Below are positions 25,806 to 35,836 of a stretch of 64,000 nt of DNA, in pieces. The number at the start of each line of letters is the position of its first letter. Position 1 is the stretch's first letter. A program made the position numbers and the translations under genes. The notes under the pieces were generated by a model that did no database searches, was not told the origin of the DNA, and worked only from the letters and a program-made list of their open reading frames with translations. Origin of the DNA: Actinomycetota bacterium (GTDB taxonomy: Bacteria > Actinomycetota > Acidimicrobiia > Acidimicrobiales > Poriferisodalaceae); the NCBI GenBank assembly GCA_014238065.1, contig JABABU010000034.1:1-64000 (forward strand). The letters run 5' to 3'.

Positions 25806-27475
25806 CCCATTGGGGCTTGCCGAGGAACCCCGCCGAGCACCGTTCCCCACACCCCGATGTCCTTCAGTGCCTTCGGATCGACGGCATATGGATCGTCGTC
25901 GAGTACGGCAAAGTCAGCCAGCTTGCCGGCTTCGATGCTGCCCATCTCGTGATCGAGGTTCAGTTGAAGAGCCGCGCCGATGGTGCATGCGTGCAGCGCG
26001 TCATCGACTGTGATGCGTTCGTTCTCACCAAGAACCTCCCCGGATGCCGTCAGCCGATTCACCGCGCACCATGCGACGTGCAGATGACCGAGCGGGGTGA
26101 CGGGAGCGTCACTGTGAATCGAAAACGGGACGCCCTCGCGCAATGCGGTGGCGCACGCATCCATTCCCTCGGCCCGTTCGGGACCCACAGTGAGGGCGCG
26201 GTGCTGGTCACCCCAATAGAACATGTGGTTGCTGAAGATGTTGGCGTACATGCCAAGGGCAGCCATTCGCCGGTACTGCGCCTTCGTCGTCAACTGACAA
26301 TGCTGGACGGTGTGGCGGTGATCGAACCTCGGATGTCGTTCGAGCACCCGCTCGACCGCGTCGATGAACACCTCGCTTGCCTCGTCACCATTGCAGTGAC
26401 AGTGCACCGTGAGGCCGCGGTGGTGATATTCGAACAGCGTGTCGGCCGCGGTCTCCGGTGGTAACAGCCAGAGTCCGTTTCCGGGATGCCCCGGGGGAGC
26501 GTCGTAGTAGTGCGGCCAGCCGAGTCGGGCAGTGAATCCCTGTATCGAGCCGTCGAGCACGAGTTTCACGATGCCGAACCGAAGTTTGTCTGTCTGCTCG
26601 TTCTCCTTCACCTCGACAGCCCGTTCGGCCAACTCTGCCGGCGACTTCGGCTGACCACGCCCAAAGCTGATCGACATCATCATCCTGACTGGGAACTCTG
26701 GGTCGTCGACCACTCGGTGAAGCTGCTCGACACGTTCGTCCTCGAGGTGGCCTCCCGCAAGGTCGGTCACCAGCGTGTGGCCGGCGTTGCGCGCCTCGTA
26801 GCCGTAGTTCCACAGCGAGTCGTCGCCTCCCATGAACATGCCGAACCCGACAGGTCCTGACGCAAGACCCATCGCCGCTGGCTCCTGGAGCTCGCCATTC
26901 GGCTGACCATCGGAATCCTTGTCGACACCAGGCGTCATTGTGTCTGCGGTGATGTCAGCGAGACGCATCGTTGCCGAGTTGACGGTGGCGAGATGGAAGC
27001 TGGCGTGGTTCACATACACGGGGCGGACTTCACTGACCTCGTCGAGGTGCTTGGCGTAAAGTCGCTCACCCTCGTAATAGATCGGATCGAGTCCCCATGC
27101 CAGCAGGGGTCGGTCGTCGTCTGCGCCGTCTGCGGCCATCTTGTCGCTGACCTCTTTGAGGCGGGCAACAATATCGGCGATGCTCTTGCAGCCGGCCCAG
27201 ACGACTCCGTCTGGGGCCCGCCGATCGAAGTATCCGACGTAGGTGTAGGCCCACATCGCGCCGGCGCCGGAGTGGCTGTGGGCTTCGATGAAGCCTGGCA
27301 TGATCACCTTGTCGGCAAACTGGTCATCAACGACACAGTCTCCCCATGCCGACAGCTCGTCGACCGACCCGACGCCGAGCACGCGACCATCCCGTACCGC
27401 CACGGCGGGCCCTTGTGGATTGGCCGGATTCATCGTGATCACGCGTCGCGCTGTATAGATCGTGGTACTGATCAT
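25802..27475 (-). CDS. Amidohydrolase family 3 (YtcJ-like) protein, paralogue 1
   Basis: A metal-dependent hydrolase of the amidohydrolase superfamily, 557 residues. The metal motif HxH is at His66-Ser-His68 (GFIEAHSHSG). A lysine that may be carboxylated lies in GIVKLVLDGSIQG, followed by VHCHCNGDEA, TVQHCQLTT and the Asp motif SIHSDAPVTP. The start is the ATG at 27475; the frame to 27523 lies in the upstream gene. It is 10 bp after ggt and overlaps the MFS gene by 4 bp. Two paralogues of identical length lie nearby (29119-30792 and 35837-37510). The likely substrates are N-acyl or formamide-type amides, but this is inference. Confidence 0.87.
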   Translation of the reverse strand: MISTTIYTARRVITMNPANPQGPAVAVRDGRVLGVGSVDELSAWGDCVVDDQFADKVIMPGFIEAHSHSGAGAMWAYTYVGYFDRRAPDGVVWAGCKSIADIVARLKEVSDKMAADGADDDRPLLAWGLDPIYYEGERLYAKHLDEVSEVRPVYVNHASFHLATVNSATMRLADITADTMTPGVDKDSDGQPNGELQEPAAMGLASGPVGFGMFMGGDDSLWNYGYEARNAGHTLVTDLAGGHLEDERVEQLHRVVDDPEFPVRMMMSISFGRGQPKSPAELAERAVEVKENEQTDKLRFGIVKLVLDGSIQGFTARLGWPHYYDAPPGHPGNGLWLLPPETAADTLFEYHHRGLTVHCHCNGDEASEVFIDAVERVLERHPRFDHRHTVQHCQLTTKAQYRRMAALGMYANIFSNHMFYWGDQHRALTVGPERAEGMDACATALREGVPFSIHSDAPVTPLGHLHVAWCAVNRLTASGEVLGENERITVDDALHACTIGAALQLNLDHEMGSIEAGKLADFAVLDDDPYAVDPKALKDIGVWGTVLGGVPRQAPMG

Positions 27476-27485
27476 CTCTCCCCAG

Positions 27486-29102
27486 TCAGACCCCGGCTGC
27501 GAGTCCCTTGCTGCCAGCTCCACGCACCGTAGCTCCGCGTTTGTCGAATTCGGCTATGTGCGCGCTTCCTCCGACATCGGCGACGGCATCCACCACGTGC
27601 CCAAGCGCCTCGAGTTCAGCGATGAGACCGGGATCGAGCGTGTCCGAGACCTCGACTCGCGAATGGGTGACGTGCATCCTCGGGGCCAGAACCGCTTCGG
27701 AAGCACTGGCGTCGAAGTCGACGAGTCGCTGGGCGATCTGCGCTCCGACACTGACGATTCTTCTTCCTCCGGGAAGACCGCTGGCGACATCTCGTCCTGG
27801 CAGCCGCGTGATCATCGGAGCAACGTTGTTCAGAGGTCGTTTGCCTCCGGCAATGCTGTTTGGTCGTCCAGACCGCGGATCGAGTCGGCTCATACCGTGA
27901 CCGAGGATCATTCCCGTTCCGGGGACACTGAGACACGAACCAAAGGCGGCGCCATGGGTCAGCGTCAGGGCAACAACATTGCCCACAGCGTCGGCAGTCG
28001 ACAGATGCAGAGTTCCGTGATTCGACGCCGTCGGTTCAAGTGGCGCAGAATCGTTGCCCAGCCTGTGGTCTCTCAGCTGGGAAGTCCTGGCCCTGGCATC
28101 AGAGCGCGACAGAATTCGCTCGATGTCGACATCGAAGAACTCCGGGTCAGCGAGGGTTGTCAAGCGGTCCCGCCACGCGATCTTCAGGACCTCCGCCATC
28201 ACGTGCCAATACTCGATCGAGTCATCGTCCATGACCTCGATGGTGTCGAGCAAGTTCAGGATCTGAAGGCTCGTGATGCACCCGTTCGGCAGCGGTGGTC
28301 CAGAGATGGTGGCATCGCGAAATGTCGTCGTGTACGGCTGCGAGATCGTCGGTTCGAACAACTCCATGTCGGTCATCGTGAGCAGTCCGCCGTCGGCCTG
28401 AACAGCGTCGACGATCCGCTGTCCGAGCTCGCCGGTGTAGGCCTCTCGCCACCCGTTCTCCGAAATGCGCATGAGCGTCGTGGACATTCCGGGCCGGTGC
28501 CAGACATCGCCAGGCGCGGGGAGTCGACCGTCGGGCATCAGAACAGCCGCTGTGTCGGGATAACCGGCCAAAACCGGTTGCATCTCGCGAAGACAGTGCG
28601 CCGTGAACTCCGAGTACGTCACCCCACGCTCGACGAGGTCGATCGAGGGCTGGACGATCGCCGACCAGGGCACACTCCCCCACTGCTCCCACAGCGCGCC
28701 GATGCCTCCGATGACACCTGGCGTTCCTATCGATTGTCCTCCGAAGAGATTCGCGTCGCCTTCCACCGTGCACAGGTACTCGTCTTCATTGATGCCGGCT
28801 CTGCCGGGCTCTGGGTCGCTGACATCGAACATCTCGGCATGAGCGGCCCGCGGAGCCGTCGAACTCGAGTCGAGCGCGAGCACCGTGTCCGTTCGAGCAT
28901 CGAGCACGACGGCCGACAGCACGTACCCGCCGATACCTGTCATCTCTGGCCGGGCCATGCAGCACCCGAGCGCTGCCGCTGCTGCTGCGTCCATCGCGTT
29001 GCCACCAGCCGCGATCACCTCTGCACCGATCTCGCTGGCCTCTGGGGGCCACGCCGCGACGACACCCGACGACGACTCGACTTCAGATGCCAGGGTGACC
29101 AC
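27486..29102 (-). CDS. ggt: Gamma-glutamyltransferase family protein
   Basis: GGT enzymes are N-terminal-nucleophile hydrolases that cut gamma-glutamyl amides such as glutathione. The 538-residue proenzyme has the large-subunit start (AAGGNAMDAAAAAALG near 31-46, TGIGGYV near 55) and the autocleavage and nucleophile site at Thr364 (NHGTLHLSTAD, equivalent to the usual TTHxS). A small-subunit core with GTGMILGHGMSRLDPR and PLNNVAPMI follows. There is no signal peptide, so it is probably cytoplasmic, unlike the secreted classical enzyme. The GTG start at 29102 follows GGAGGAGGAG. It lies between two paralogous amidohydrolases with 16- and 10-bp gaps. Confidence 0.87.
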   Translation of the reverse strand: MVTLASEVESSSGVVAAWPPEASEIGAEVIAAGGNAMDAAAAAALGCCMARPEMTGIGGYVLSAVVLDARTDTVLALDSSSTAPRAAHAEMFDVSDPEPGRAGINEDEYLCTVEGDANLFGGQSIGTPGVIGGIGALWEQWGSVPWSAIVQPSIDLVERGVTYSEFTAHCLREMQPVLAGYPDTAAVLMPDGRLPAPGDVWHRPGMSTTLMRISENGWREAYTGELGQRIVDAVQADGGLLTMTDMELFEPTISQPYTTTFRDATISGPPLPNGCITSLQILNLLDTIEVMDDDSIEYWHVMAEVLKIAWRDRLTTLADPEFFDVDIERILSRSDARARTSQLRDHRLGNDSAPLEPTASNHGTLHLSTADAVGNVVALTLTHGAAFGSCLSVPGTGMILGHGMSRLDPRSGRPNSIAGGKRPLNNVAPMITRLPGRDVASGLPGGRRIVSVGAQIAQRLVDFDASASEAVLAPRMHVTHSRVEVSDTLDPGLIAELEALGHVVDAVADVGGSAHIAEFDKRGATVRGAGSKGLAAGV

Positions 29103-29118
29103 CGTCTCCTCCTCCAGG

Positions 29119-30792
29119 TCAGTCCGCTGTGGACTGGTAGGCGACTCCGCCGACGACGGTTCCCCACACCTTGATGTTCTTCAACTCGACAGGATCGACC
29201 TCGTACGGATCGTCCTCGAGCACCGCAAAGTCGGCAAGCTTGCCAGCCTCGAGGCTGCCGATCAGGTGATCCATCTTGATCTGATGTGCGCCGCCGATCG
29301 TGCAGGCGTACATTGCGTCGTGCACCGAGATGCGCTCGTGCACGCCCAGAACGTCACCATCAGGGGTGATCCGGTTCACTGCGCACCAGGCGGTGTGGAG
29401 ATGGCCCATCGGAGTGACCGGCGAGTCCGAGTGAATCGAGAACGAAACGCCTTCCCGAAGCGCGGTAGCGCACGCATCCATGCCCCTGGCCCTCTCGGGG
29501 CCAACGGTGAACTCACGGTGTTGATCACCCCAATACCAGATGTGATTGCTGAAGATGTTGGCGCACATGCCCAGTGCCGCCATCTTGCGATATTGCGCCT
29601 TCGTGGTGAGCTGACAGTGCTGAACTGTATGACGGGTGTCGAACCGCGGGTGGTTCTCGAGCGCGGCCTCTACGGCATCGACGAACACCTCGGTGGCCTG
29701 GTCACCATTGCAGTGACAGTGGACGGTGAGCCCTCGTCGGTGGTACTCGGTGACGATCTCGGCCATCTGGTCAGGCGGCATGAGCCATATGCCATTCTCG
29801 GCAGCATCCTCCGGCGGGTTCATGTACTGCGGCCAGTTGAGGCGGGCCGTGAAGCCTTGGATCGAACCGTCGAGCACGAGCTTGATGATGCCGAAGTGCA
29901 GCTTGTCGGCCGAATCGGCGACCTTGTCAGCGACCTGATCGGCCAAATCGCCATGGTCGGTCGCTCCAGTGAACTCGGGCGAGACGGCAAGCATTGCCCG
30001 CAGAGGAAAAGCCGGGTCTGCCGTGACCTGTTCCCACCCTGAGAGGCGTTGCTCTGTGAGGGCCGCCCCACCAAGGTCAGTCACGGTGGTCACGCCGCAA
30101 TTCCTGGCTTCGAACGCGTAACGCCAGAGCGAGTCAGGAGAGCCCATCTCGGACATGAGCTTCGCGAACGCCGAGCCGGCCAGCTGCATCGCTGCCGGTT
30201 CCTGAAGCTCTCCGTTCGGCACACCATCCTCCCCGAGCGGGATGCCAGGAGTCGGCGTGTCGGCACCGATGCCTGCAGCATCGAGCATTGCCGTGTTCAC
30301 CGTCGCGAGGTGACCACTGGCGTGATGAAGAAAGATCGGTCGCGTGGTGGAAACCCTGTCGAGATGCTGCCGATACATGCGCTCACCGGCAAAATACAGC
30401 GGGTCGACGCCCCAAGCAATCAGCGGCTGATCCTCTGGGATGTCGTCAGCGTTCATCTGCTCATTGAGTTCAGCCACACGGTCGACGACCTCGTCGATCT
30501 TCCCGCAACCCCGCCACAGCTTGCCTTCAGGAGAACGCCTGTCGAAGAAGCCGACGTACGGATACGTCCACATGCCACCCGACATCGCGTGACAGTGACT
30601 CTCGACGAACCCCGGCATCAGCACCTTGTCGGCGAACTTGTCTTCGATGGTGTGTTCGCCCCAGGCTGCAAGCTCGTCAACAGTGCCAACGCCGAGGACC
30701 TTGCCGTCTCGGACCGCGATCGCACTACCTGTCGGATTTGCCGGATTCATCGTTCGGATCATCCGAGCGCGATAGATCACCGTGTTGCTCAT
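29119..30792 (-). CDS. Amidohydrolase family 3 (YtcJ-like) protein, paralogue 2
   Basis: The first gene of the amidohydrolase-ggt-amidohydrolase-MFS operon; 557 residues, co-linear with paralogues 1 and 3. Metal motif His66-Cys-His68 (GFVESHCHAM); lysine segment GIIKLVLDGSIQG; VHCHCNGDQA; TVQHCQLTT; SIHSDSPVTP. The ATG at 30792 is preceded by AAGGGGGA. The 188-bp spacer upstream separates it from the divergent fadB-like gene and should hold both promoters. Substrate not known; the operon with ggt suggests a chain of amide-bond cleavages. Confidence 0.87.
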   Translation of the reverse strand: MSNTVIYRARMIRTMNPANPTGSAIAVRDGKVLGVGTVDELAAWGEHTIEDKFADKVLMPGFVESHCHAMSGGMWTYPYVGFFDRRSPEGKLWRGCGKIDEVVDRVAELNEQMNADDIPEDQPLIAWGVDPLYFAGERMYRQHLDRVSTTRPIFLHHASGHLATVNTAMLDAAGIGADTPTPGIPLGEDGVPNGELQEPAAMQLAGSAFAKLMSEMGSPDSLWRYAFEARNCGVTTVTDLGGAALTEQRLSGWEQVTADPAFPLRAMLAVSPEFTGATDHGDLADQVADKVADSADKLHFGIIKLVLDGSIQGFTARLNWPQYMNPPEDAAENGIWLMPPDQMAEIVTEYHRRGLTVHCHCNGDQATEVFVDAVEAALENHPRFDTRHTVQHCQLTTKAQYRKMAALGMCANIFSNHIWYWGDQHREFTVGPERARGMDACATALREGVSFSIHSDSPVTPMGHLHTAWCAVNRITPDGDVLGVHERISVHDAMYACTIGGAHQIKMDHLIGSLEAGKLADFAVLEDDPYEVDPVELKNIKVWGTVVGGVAYQSTAD

Positions 30793-30980
30793 GCATCCCC
30801 CTTATTGCGATCGCAGCTTTCCACAAATGCACTGCCCAAGACAGCTGAGAAAGCACCACCCTGACTGGCGACGCGCCGAAGGGACCGAATGCCGAGCGAT
30901 GCGTTCTGCAACGCAGCAGGGCTGCGACGATCCGCAGCACGGGGTAGGTCGTCACCCGTGGTTGATGCTTGACTGACGGG

Positions 30981-33050
30981 ATGACTGAACTCACCGAATC
31001 GGTTCGACTCGAGATGCGCGACGACGTTGCTCTGGTGATCGTGAACAACCCGCCCGTCAACGCGCTCAGCCACCACGTCCGGCAGGGTCTGCTGGACGGT
31101 ATGCACCAGGCGGCACAGAACGAGGCCGTCGCAGTCGTGCTCATCTGCGACGGTCGCACCTTCATCGCAGGAGCTGACATCTCGGAGTTCGGCGGAGAGC
31201 GCCTCGGCCCAGACCTGCCAGAGGTGCAGGACGCCATGGAGAACTGCCCGAAGCCAGTTGTTGCGGCAATTCACGGCACGGCGCTCGGCGGTGGCCTCGA
31301 GGTAGCGCTGTGTGCGCACTACCGGGTCGCTGTCGAGTCGGCAAAGTTCGGGCTTCCAGAGGTCAAGCTCGGACTCCTCCCTGGTGCCGGCGGTACCCAA
31401 CGCCTCCCGCGTGTCACGGGTGTGCCGAAAGCACTCCAGATGATGACAAGCGGCGATCAGATCGGCGCAAGTGAAGCGCTGATGTGCGGCCTCGTCGATC
31501 AGGTTGTCGAGGACCTCGAAACTGGCGCGATAGCCCTGGCTCGCAAAGCTGCCCACGAAGGCTGGCCGCTGACGAAGATCAGAGATCGTAACGAGAAGCT
31601 CCAAGAGACAGAGAGCGATCCCGACTTGTTCTCGAACTTCAGGAAGTCGATTGCCCGCAAGACCCGAGGTTTCCTCGCTCCCGAGTACAACGTGCAGTGT
31701 GTCGAAGCCGCGATAAGCGGCACATTCGAGGAAGGACTTGCTGCAGAGCGACGCCTCTTCACCGATCTCATGACCGGATCGCAGTCCGGTGCCCAGCGGT
31801 ACTACTTCTTCGCCGAGCGGGCCGCGAACAAGATCCCCGACGTCCCACGCGACACGCCGGTCGTCGACGTCCAACATTGCGGGGTTCTTGGCGCGGGAAC
31901 CATGGGTGGCGGCATCGCGATGAACTTCGCGAACGTCGGCATTGCCGTGACGATTGTTGAGCGTGACCAAGAGTCGCTCGATCGCGGCCTCGCCGTCGTA
32001 CGAAAAAACTACGAACGCTCAGCTTCTCGCGGATCGATTGCACCCGAAGACGTCGACCGGCGGATGGCGCTCATCACAGGCTCGATCGACAAGAACGACT
32101 TCGCCGGGTGCGACATGGTCATCGAGGCTGTCTTCGAGGACATGGAGTTGAAGAAGACGATCTTCGCCGAGCTCGACGCGATCTGTCGCCAGGGCGCTGT
32201 CCTCGCCAGCAACACATCTGCTCTCGATGTGAACGAGATCGCTTCGGCCACGAGTCGGCCACAGAGTGTGATCGGGATGCACTTCTTCTCGCCTGCGAAC
32301 GTGATGAAGATGCTCGAGGTCGTCCGAGGAGACAAGACATCAGACACCGTCATTCAGACCGCGATGACAATCGCCAAGAAGATCGCAAAGGTTCCGGTTC
32401 TCGTTGGCGTCTGCCATGGGTTCGTCGGCAACAGGATGCTGTTCATGCGCCGGATCGAGGCCGACAAGATGGTCCTCGAAGGCGCGACGCCAGACCAAGT
32501 CGACAGAGTCCTGTTCGACTTCGGTTTCCCGATGGGCCCCTTCGCCATGAGCGATCTCGCCGGTCTCGACATCGGTTGGAAAGCGGAGAACTCGAAGAGC
32601 GATTCGGTACGTGACATCATGAACGAAAGTGGCCGCAAAGGCCAGAAGAACGGCCGCGGCTACTACACGTACGACCCTGACACGAGAGCGGCAACGCCAG
32701 ACCCGGACGTCGTTGCGATGATCCGGGAGTTCGCCGTCGGCAGGGGCATCGAGCAGCGAGAAGTCACCGACCAGGAAGTACTTGAACGCTGCCTGTACCC
32801 GATGGTGAATGAGGGCGCGAAGATCCTCGAGGAGGGCATCGCCATCCGCGGCAGCGACATCGACGTCGTCTGGGTCAACGGCTACGGCTGGCCGATGTAT
32901 CGCGGCGGACCGATGTACTGGGCTGACGAGGTCGGACTGACCGAGGTCGTCGCTTCGATCAAGGACTACGGCGAGCGTCTCGGCGGCGCCCATTGGAAGC
33001 TCTCGCCGCTCCTCGAGCGCCTTGCGACCGAGGGCGGCTCGTTGCATTGA
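30981..33050 (+). CDS. Fused enoyl-CoA hydratase / 3-hydroxyacyl-CoA dehydrogenase (FadJ/MFE-like)
   Basis: Carries out the hydration and oxidation steps of fatty acyl-CoA beta-oxidation. The 689-residue protein has an N-terminal crotonase domain (1 to about 185) with oxyanion loop GADISEFGG and both catalytic glutamates ([27 protein letters not shown]). The NAD-binding domain starts with [13 protein letters not shown] (about 300). The catalytic His-Glu region [15 protein letters not shown] and two C-terminal dehydrogenase domains follow. Its length is that of the peroxisomal-type multifunctional enzyme. I used the ATG at 30981; a TTG at 30969 is possible. Its stop overlaps the TTG start of the exporter gene downstream. 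Confidence 0.93.
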   Translation: MTELTESVRLEMRDDVALVIVNNPPVNALSHHVRQGLLDGMHQAAQNEAVAVVLICDGRTFIAGADISEFGGERLGPDLPEVQDAMENCPKPVVAAIHGTALGGGLEVALCAHYRVAVESAKFGLPEVKLGLLPGAGGTQRLPRVTGVPKALQMMTSGDQIGASEALMCGLVDQVVEDLETGAIALARKAAHEGWPLTKIRDRNEKLQETESDPDLFSNFRKSIARKTRGFLAPEYNVQCVEAAISGTFEEGLAAERRLFTDLMTGSQSGAQRYYFFAERAANKIPDVPRDTPVVDVQHCGVLGAGTMGGGIAMNFANVGIAVTIVERDQESLDRGLAVVRKNYERSASRGSIAPEDVDRRMALITGSIDKNDFAGCDMVIEAVFEDMELKKTIFAELDAICRQGAVLASNTSALDVNEIASATSRPQSVIGMHFFSPANVMKMLEVVRGDKTSDTVIQTAMTIAKKIAKVPVLVGVCHGFVGNRMLFMRRIEADKMVLEGATPDQVDRVLFDFGFPMGPFAMSDLAGLDIGWKAENSKSDSVRDIMNESGRKGQKNGRGYYTYDPDTRAATPDPDVVAMIREFAVGRGIEQREVTDQEVLERCLYPMVNEGAKILEEGIAIRGSDIDVVWVNGYGWPMYRGGPMYWADEVGLTEVVASIKDYGERLGGAHWKLSPLLERLATEGGSLH

Positions 33051-34516
33051 CGACACCGACGACGGCTGACACCGACGACGAAGGTGATGGCTACGACTAC
33101 TCGCTGAAGTGGAAGGGCTACACCGCTATCGCGATCTCGTTTGTCACGAGCGTCGCCAGCATGTCGATGGTCTTCGTCGCCCTGTCGGCCATCGCCGACG
33201 ATTTCGGCATCACTCTGCGCGAGGTCACATGGGTCGTCATCGTGCAAGCCCTCGTCATCAGTGCGCTGATGCTGCCGATGGGCCGACTCGGTGACGTCGT
33301 CGGCCGAAGGAAGATCCACCTCATCGGGCTCGTGGTCTTCTCAGCCGGCGCGCTCGCGGTTGCGTTCGCTCCGACGTTCGAGCTTCTGATCGCTGCCAGG
33401 GTCGTCATGGCGACTGGAAACTCGATGGGCCAATCGGTCGGCACCGCCATGGTCGTGTCGCTGTTCCCGCCAGAGGAACGCGGCAAGGCGATCGGGGCGC
33501 AGACAACGGCCGTGGCGATCGGCGGCGCTTCGGGACCGATCATCGCTGGGCTCTCCTTGCAGATACTGCCGTGGGAAGCCCTGTTCATCGGCATCACTAT
33601 TCCGATCGCCATCGCTTTCATGGCCGGGGTGATGTTCCTCGATGAGGACCTCGTAAGTCGAGGAATGGACACCACCAAGAACCCGTTCGACTGGGTGGGC
33701 GCGATCGTGAGTTCAGTCGCGATCGTCGTGCTGGTCATCACGATCAACAACCCTTTCGAACTCGTCTGGACGTCATTCGTGATGATCGCGTCGATCCTCG
33801 CGGTCGTGGCCTTGTTCACCGTCTATGCCCGATGGGAACTCCGCACTCCGTTTCCGATGCTCGATCTGAGGTTGTTCAGCATCAGCGACTTCCGCACGTC
33901 GGTCGGAGCCAGGATCATCGGATTCATGGGGAGCACGGCATCGATGCTGCTCATTCCCGTCTACCTCATCAGCCTCCGCGGCATCTCCGCAGCAGCTGCC
34001 GGCGGCATCATGTTTCTACGATCGGCGGGGATGGGACTCGCCGCTCCCCTGGCCGGAAACTCATCCGACAACGCAGGGACCCGGCCATTCAACATCTCGG
34101 GCTTCGCGCTTCTGTCGATCACCACTGCGGTGACACTGTTCTTCACGGCATCGACACCCATTGTCATCGTCATGGTCACGATGTTCTTCTCCGGGGTGTC
34201 CCACGGACTGTGGAATGTTCCGAACAACAGCAACATCATCGGCGCGGTCCCTGTCGCGAGTTACGGAGTCATCGGGGCGTTCACCAATCTGACCCGAAAC
34301 GTCGGCAACGTTTTCGGTCAGGCCATCGCATCGGCGATCGTCGCGTCGGTCATGCTCTCGAAGGGCTTCGACATTCCCCTCAGCGACATCGCGGATTCGG
34401 AGGGAGCCGGTGACGCGTTCACCGCAGGCTGGCGCGTCGCGTTCAGTGTTGCGCTCGGACTGTCGGTCATCGGACTCGGATTCGCGTTTCGGACCAGCCC
34501 CGCAGAGCCCAAATGA
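33047..34516 (+). CDS. MFS transporter, DHA2 (EmrB/QacA) type
   Basis: A 489-residue permease with about 14 membrane helices, belonging to the drug:H+ antiporter-2 type. It shows motif A (LPMGRLGDVVGRRKIHLIG, about 78-96), RVVMATGNSMGQSVGTAMVV, and the motif C-like AVAIGGASGPIIAGL. The start is TTG at 33047, overlapping the stop of the fadB-like gene in TTGA. No other in-frame start occurs before the first helix, so a rare TTG start is the best choice. The coupling suggests export of an acyl compound or a linked metabolite, which is inference. Confidence 0.87.
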   Translation: MTTPTTADTDDEGDGYDYSLKWKGYTAIAISFVTSVASMSMVFVALSAIADDFGITLREVTWVVIVQALVISALMLPMGRLGDVVGRRKIHLIGLVVFSAGALAVAFAPTFELLIAARVVMATGNSMGQSVGTAMVVSLFPPEERGKAIGAQTTAVAIGGASGPIIAGLSLQILPWEALFIGITIPIAIAFMAGVMFLDEDLVSRGMDTTKNPFDWVGAIVSSVAIVVLVITINNPFELVWTSFVMIASILAVVALFTVYARWELRTPFPMLDLRLFSISDFRTSVGARIIGFMGSTASMLLIPVYLISLRGISAAAAGGIMFLRSAGMGLAAPLAGNSSDNAGTRPFNISGFALLSITTAVTLFFTASTPIVIVMVTMFFSGVSHGLWNVPNNSNIIGAVPVASYGVIGAFTNLTRNVGNVFGQAIASAIVASVMLSKGFDIPLSDIADSEGAGDAFTAGWRVAFSVALGLSVIGLGFAFRTSPAEPK

Positions 34517-34858
34517 ATCAACGATCTGAGATGATTCACGCATAATCAGGCACCGATTCGATGGGGCAGGTGCCATACGCATCACGCAACACCGCCAGGA
34601 CACACGTGACAGCGCGGTGGTTGTGTCAGCACCTGGTTCTCTCCAACGAGAGCTGGGTGACCGCGAAAGACACCTTTCGTTCCTCCCGCTCACATCGCTC
34701 GATGTCATCATGTTCTTCGTCGCGTCCGCGGTTGCCGTGTTCACCACCGATCTCCTCCGCCGTATCACCGGCCACGACGGGGGCGGCCCCCTTCATCGAA
34801 CTGGCCCACGACGCGCGTGTGGCGTGCGCCAGCGCGCCGGTCGAGGTTGGGTATGGAG
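34517..34858. other. 342-bp gap without a confident gene
   Basis: This lies between the plus-strand exporter gene and the end of a minus-strand SDR gene. A plus-strand frame is open from about 34528 into the SDR gene and contains a hydrophobic run (DVIMFFVASAVAVFTTDLL), but it has no ribosome-binding site and no stop before entering the antisense of the SDR gene. I see no tRNA and no clear terminator; ggggg/ccccc at about 34771-34784 has too short a loop to be convincing. Confidence 0.4.
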
Positions 34859-35809
34859 TTACTCGGCTTGTTGGGCCGCGCGGCGGGCAGCACGTTCCTT
34901 CTGGCGGGCGACCATGACGTTCTCGGCCGCCTGTTCGACAAGACCGGGGATGACGTCAGTCAGCTCAGCAGGATCCCAGCGATCGTGCTTGGACACACCT
35001 GGGCCTGCCTCCCAACCCTCCATGCAGTTGATGTTGCCACCGTTCACCAGGAAGATTCGGCCGGTCACGGCGCGAGCAGCCGGTTCGTTCGAACCGAGCC
35101 ACACGACCGTTGGCGCGATGTTGTCGGCGTGGCCGGAATCGAACTCCGCGGCGTCTTCCGGTTTGCGGCTGAAGCCGAGACTCTCGGTCATCCGCGTTCT
35201 CGCACCAGGCGAAATAGCGTTCACTGTGACGCCGAACCTGGCCAGTTCCTGCGAGGCGATGATGGTGAACGAGCCGATTCCAGCCTTGGCCGCGCCGTAG
35301 TTCGTCTGGCCTTGATTGCCGAACAAACCCGAGGTGCTGCTGGTGTTGATGATCGCTGCACCCTCGACAGGGGTTCCCGCCTTGAACTGTTCCCGCCAAT
35401 AGGCCGATGCCCATCGCGCCGGAGCAAATGTGCCCTTCAAGTGCACTTTGATGACCGAGTCCCACTCGTGTTCGGTCATGTTGGTGAGCATTCGGTCGCG
35501 CAGAATCCCCGCGTTGTTCACAACGACGTGAAGCTCCCCGAAGGACTCGATTGCGGTGTTGACCAGCCGTTGCGAGCCCTCCCAGTCCGACACGTCGTCG
35601 CCGTTGCTGACGGCCTCGCCGCCCATGGCGCGGATCTCCTCCACAACGTGCTGGGCCGGCGTCCGATCGGCGCCGGTGCCGTCAGCTTCGCCGCCGAGAT
35701 CGTTCACCACGACCTTCGCACCCTGACGCGCAAACTCGATCGCGTGACCTCGGCCGACACCGCGGCCGGCTCCGGTGATGATGACGACCTTGCCGTCGCA
35801 GATTCCCAT
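34859..35809 (-). CDS. SDR family oxidoreductase (3-hydroxyacyl-CoA dehydrogenase/MFE-2-like)
   Basis: A 316-residue SDR resembling the dehydrogenase part of D-bifunctional protein. The cofactor loop is GAGRGVGRGHAIEFA, followed by the extended VVNDLGGEADGTG. NNAG is in VVVNNAGILRDRML, the catalytic Ser in INTSSTSGLFG, and YxxxK is YGAAK. A charged C-terminal tail (about 275-316) is extra to the SDR core. It is 27 bp downstream of paralogue 3 of the amidohydrolases on the same strand and probably co-transcribed. The substrate is probably an acyl-CoA, by family only. Confidence 0.88.
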   Translation of the reverse strand: MGICDGKVVIITGAGRGVGRGHAIEFARQGAKVVVNDLGGEADGTGADRTPAQHVVEEIRAMGGEAVSNGDDVSDWEGSQRLVNTAIESFGELHVVVNNAGILRDRMLTNMTEHEWDSVIKVHLKGTFAPARWASAYWREQFKAGTPVEGAAIINTSSTSGLFGNQGQTNYGAAKAGIGSFTIIASQELARFGVTVNAISPGARTRMTESLGFSRKPEDAAEFDSGHADNIAPTVVWLGSNEPAARAVTGRIFLVNGGNINCMEGWEAGPGVSKHDRWDPAELTDVIPGLVEQAAENVMVARQKERAARRAAQQAE

Positions 35810-35836
35810 GCTCTTTTTCCTTTTCAGGTTGTCAAC

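Noticed and set aside
27462-29174. 570-residue plus-strand frame opposite ggt
   Set aside because: Antisense to ggt and its flanks; low-complexity Arg/His/Ser product.
34528-34780. Small membrane protein on the plus strand
   Set aside because: A hydrophobic run is present, but there is no ribosome-binding site and the frame continues into antisense of the SDR gene.
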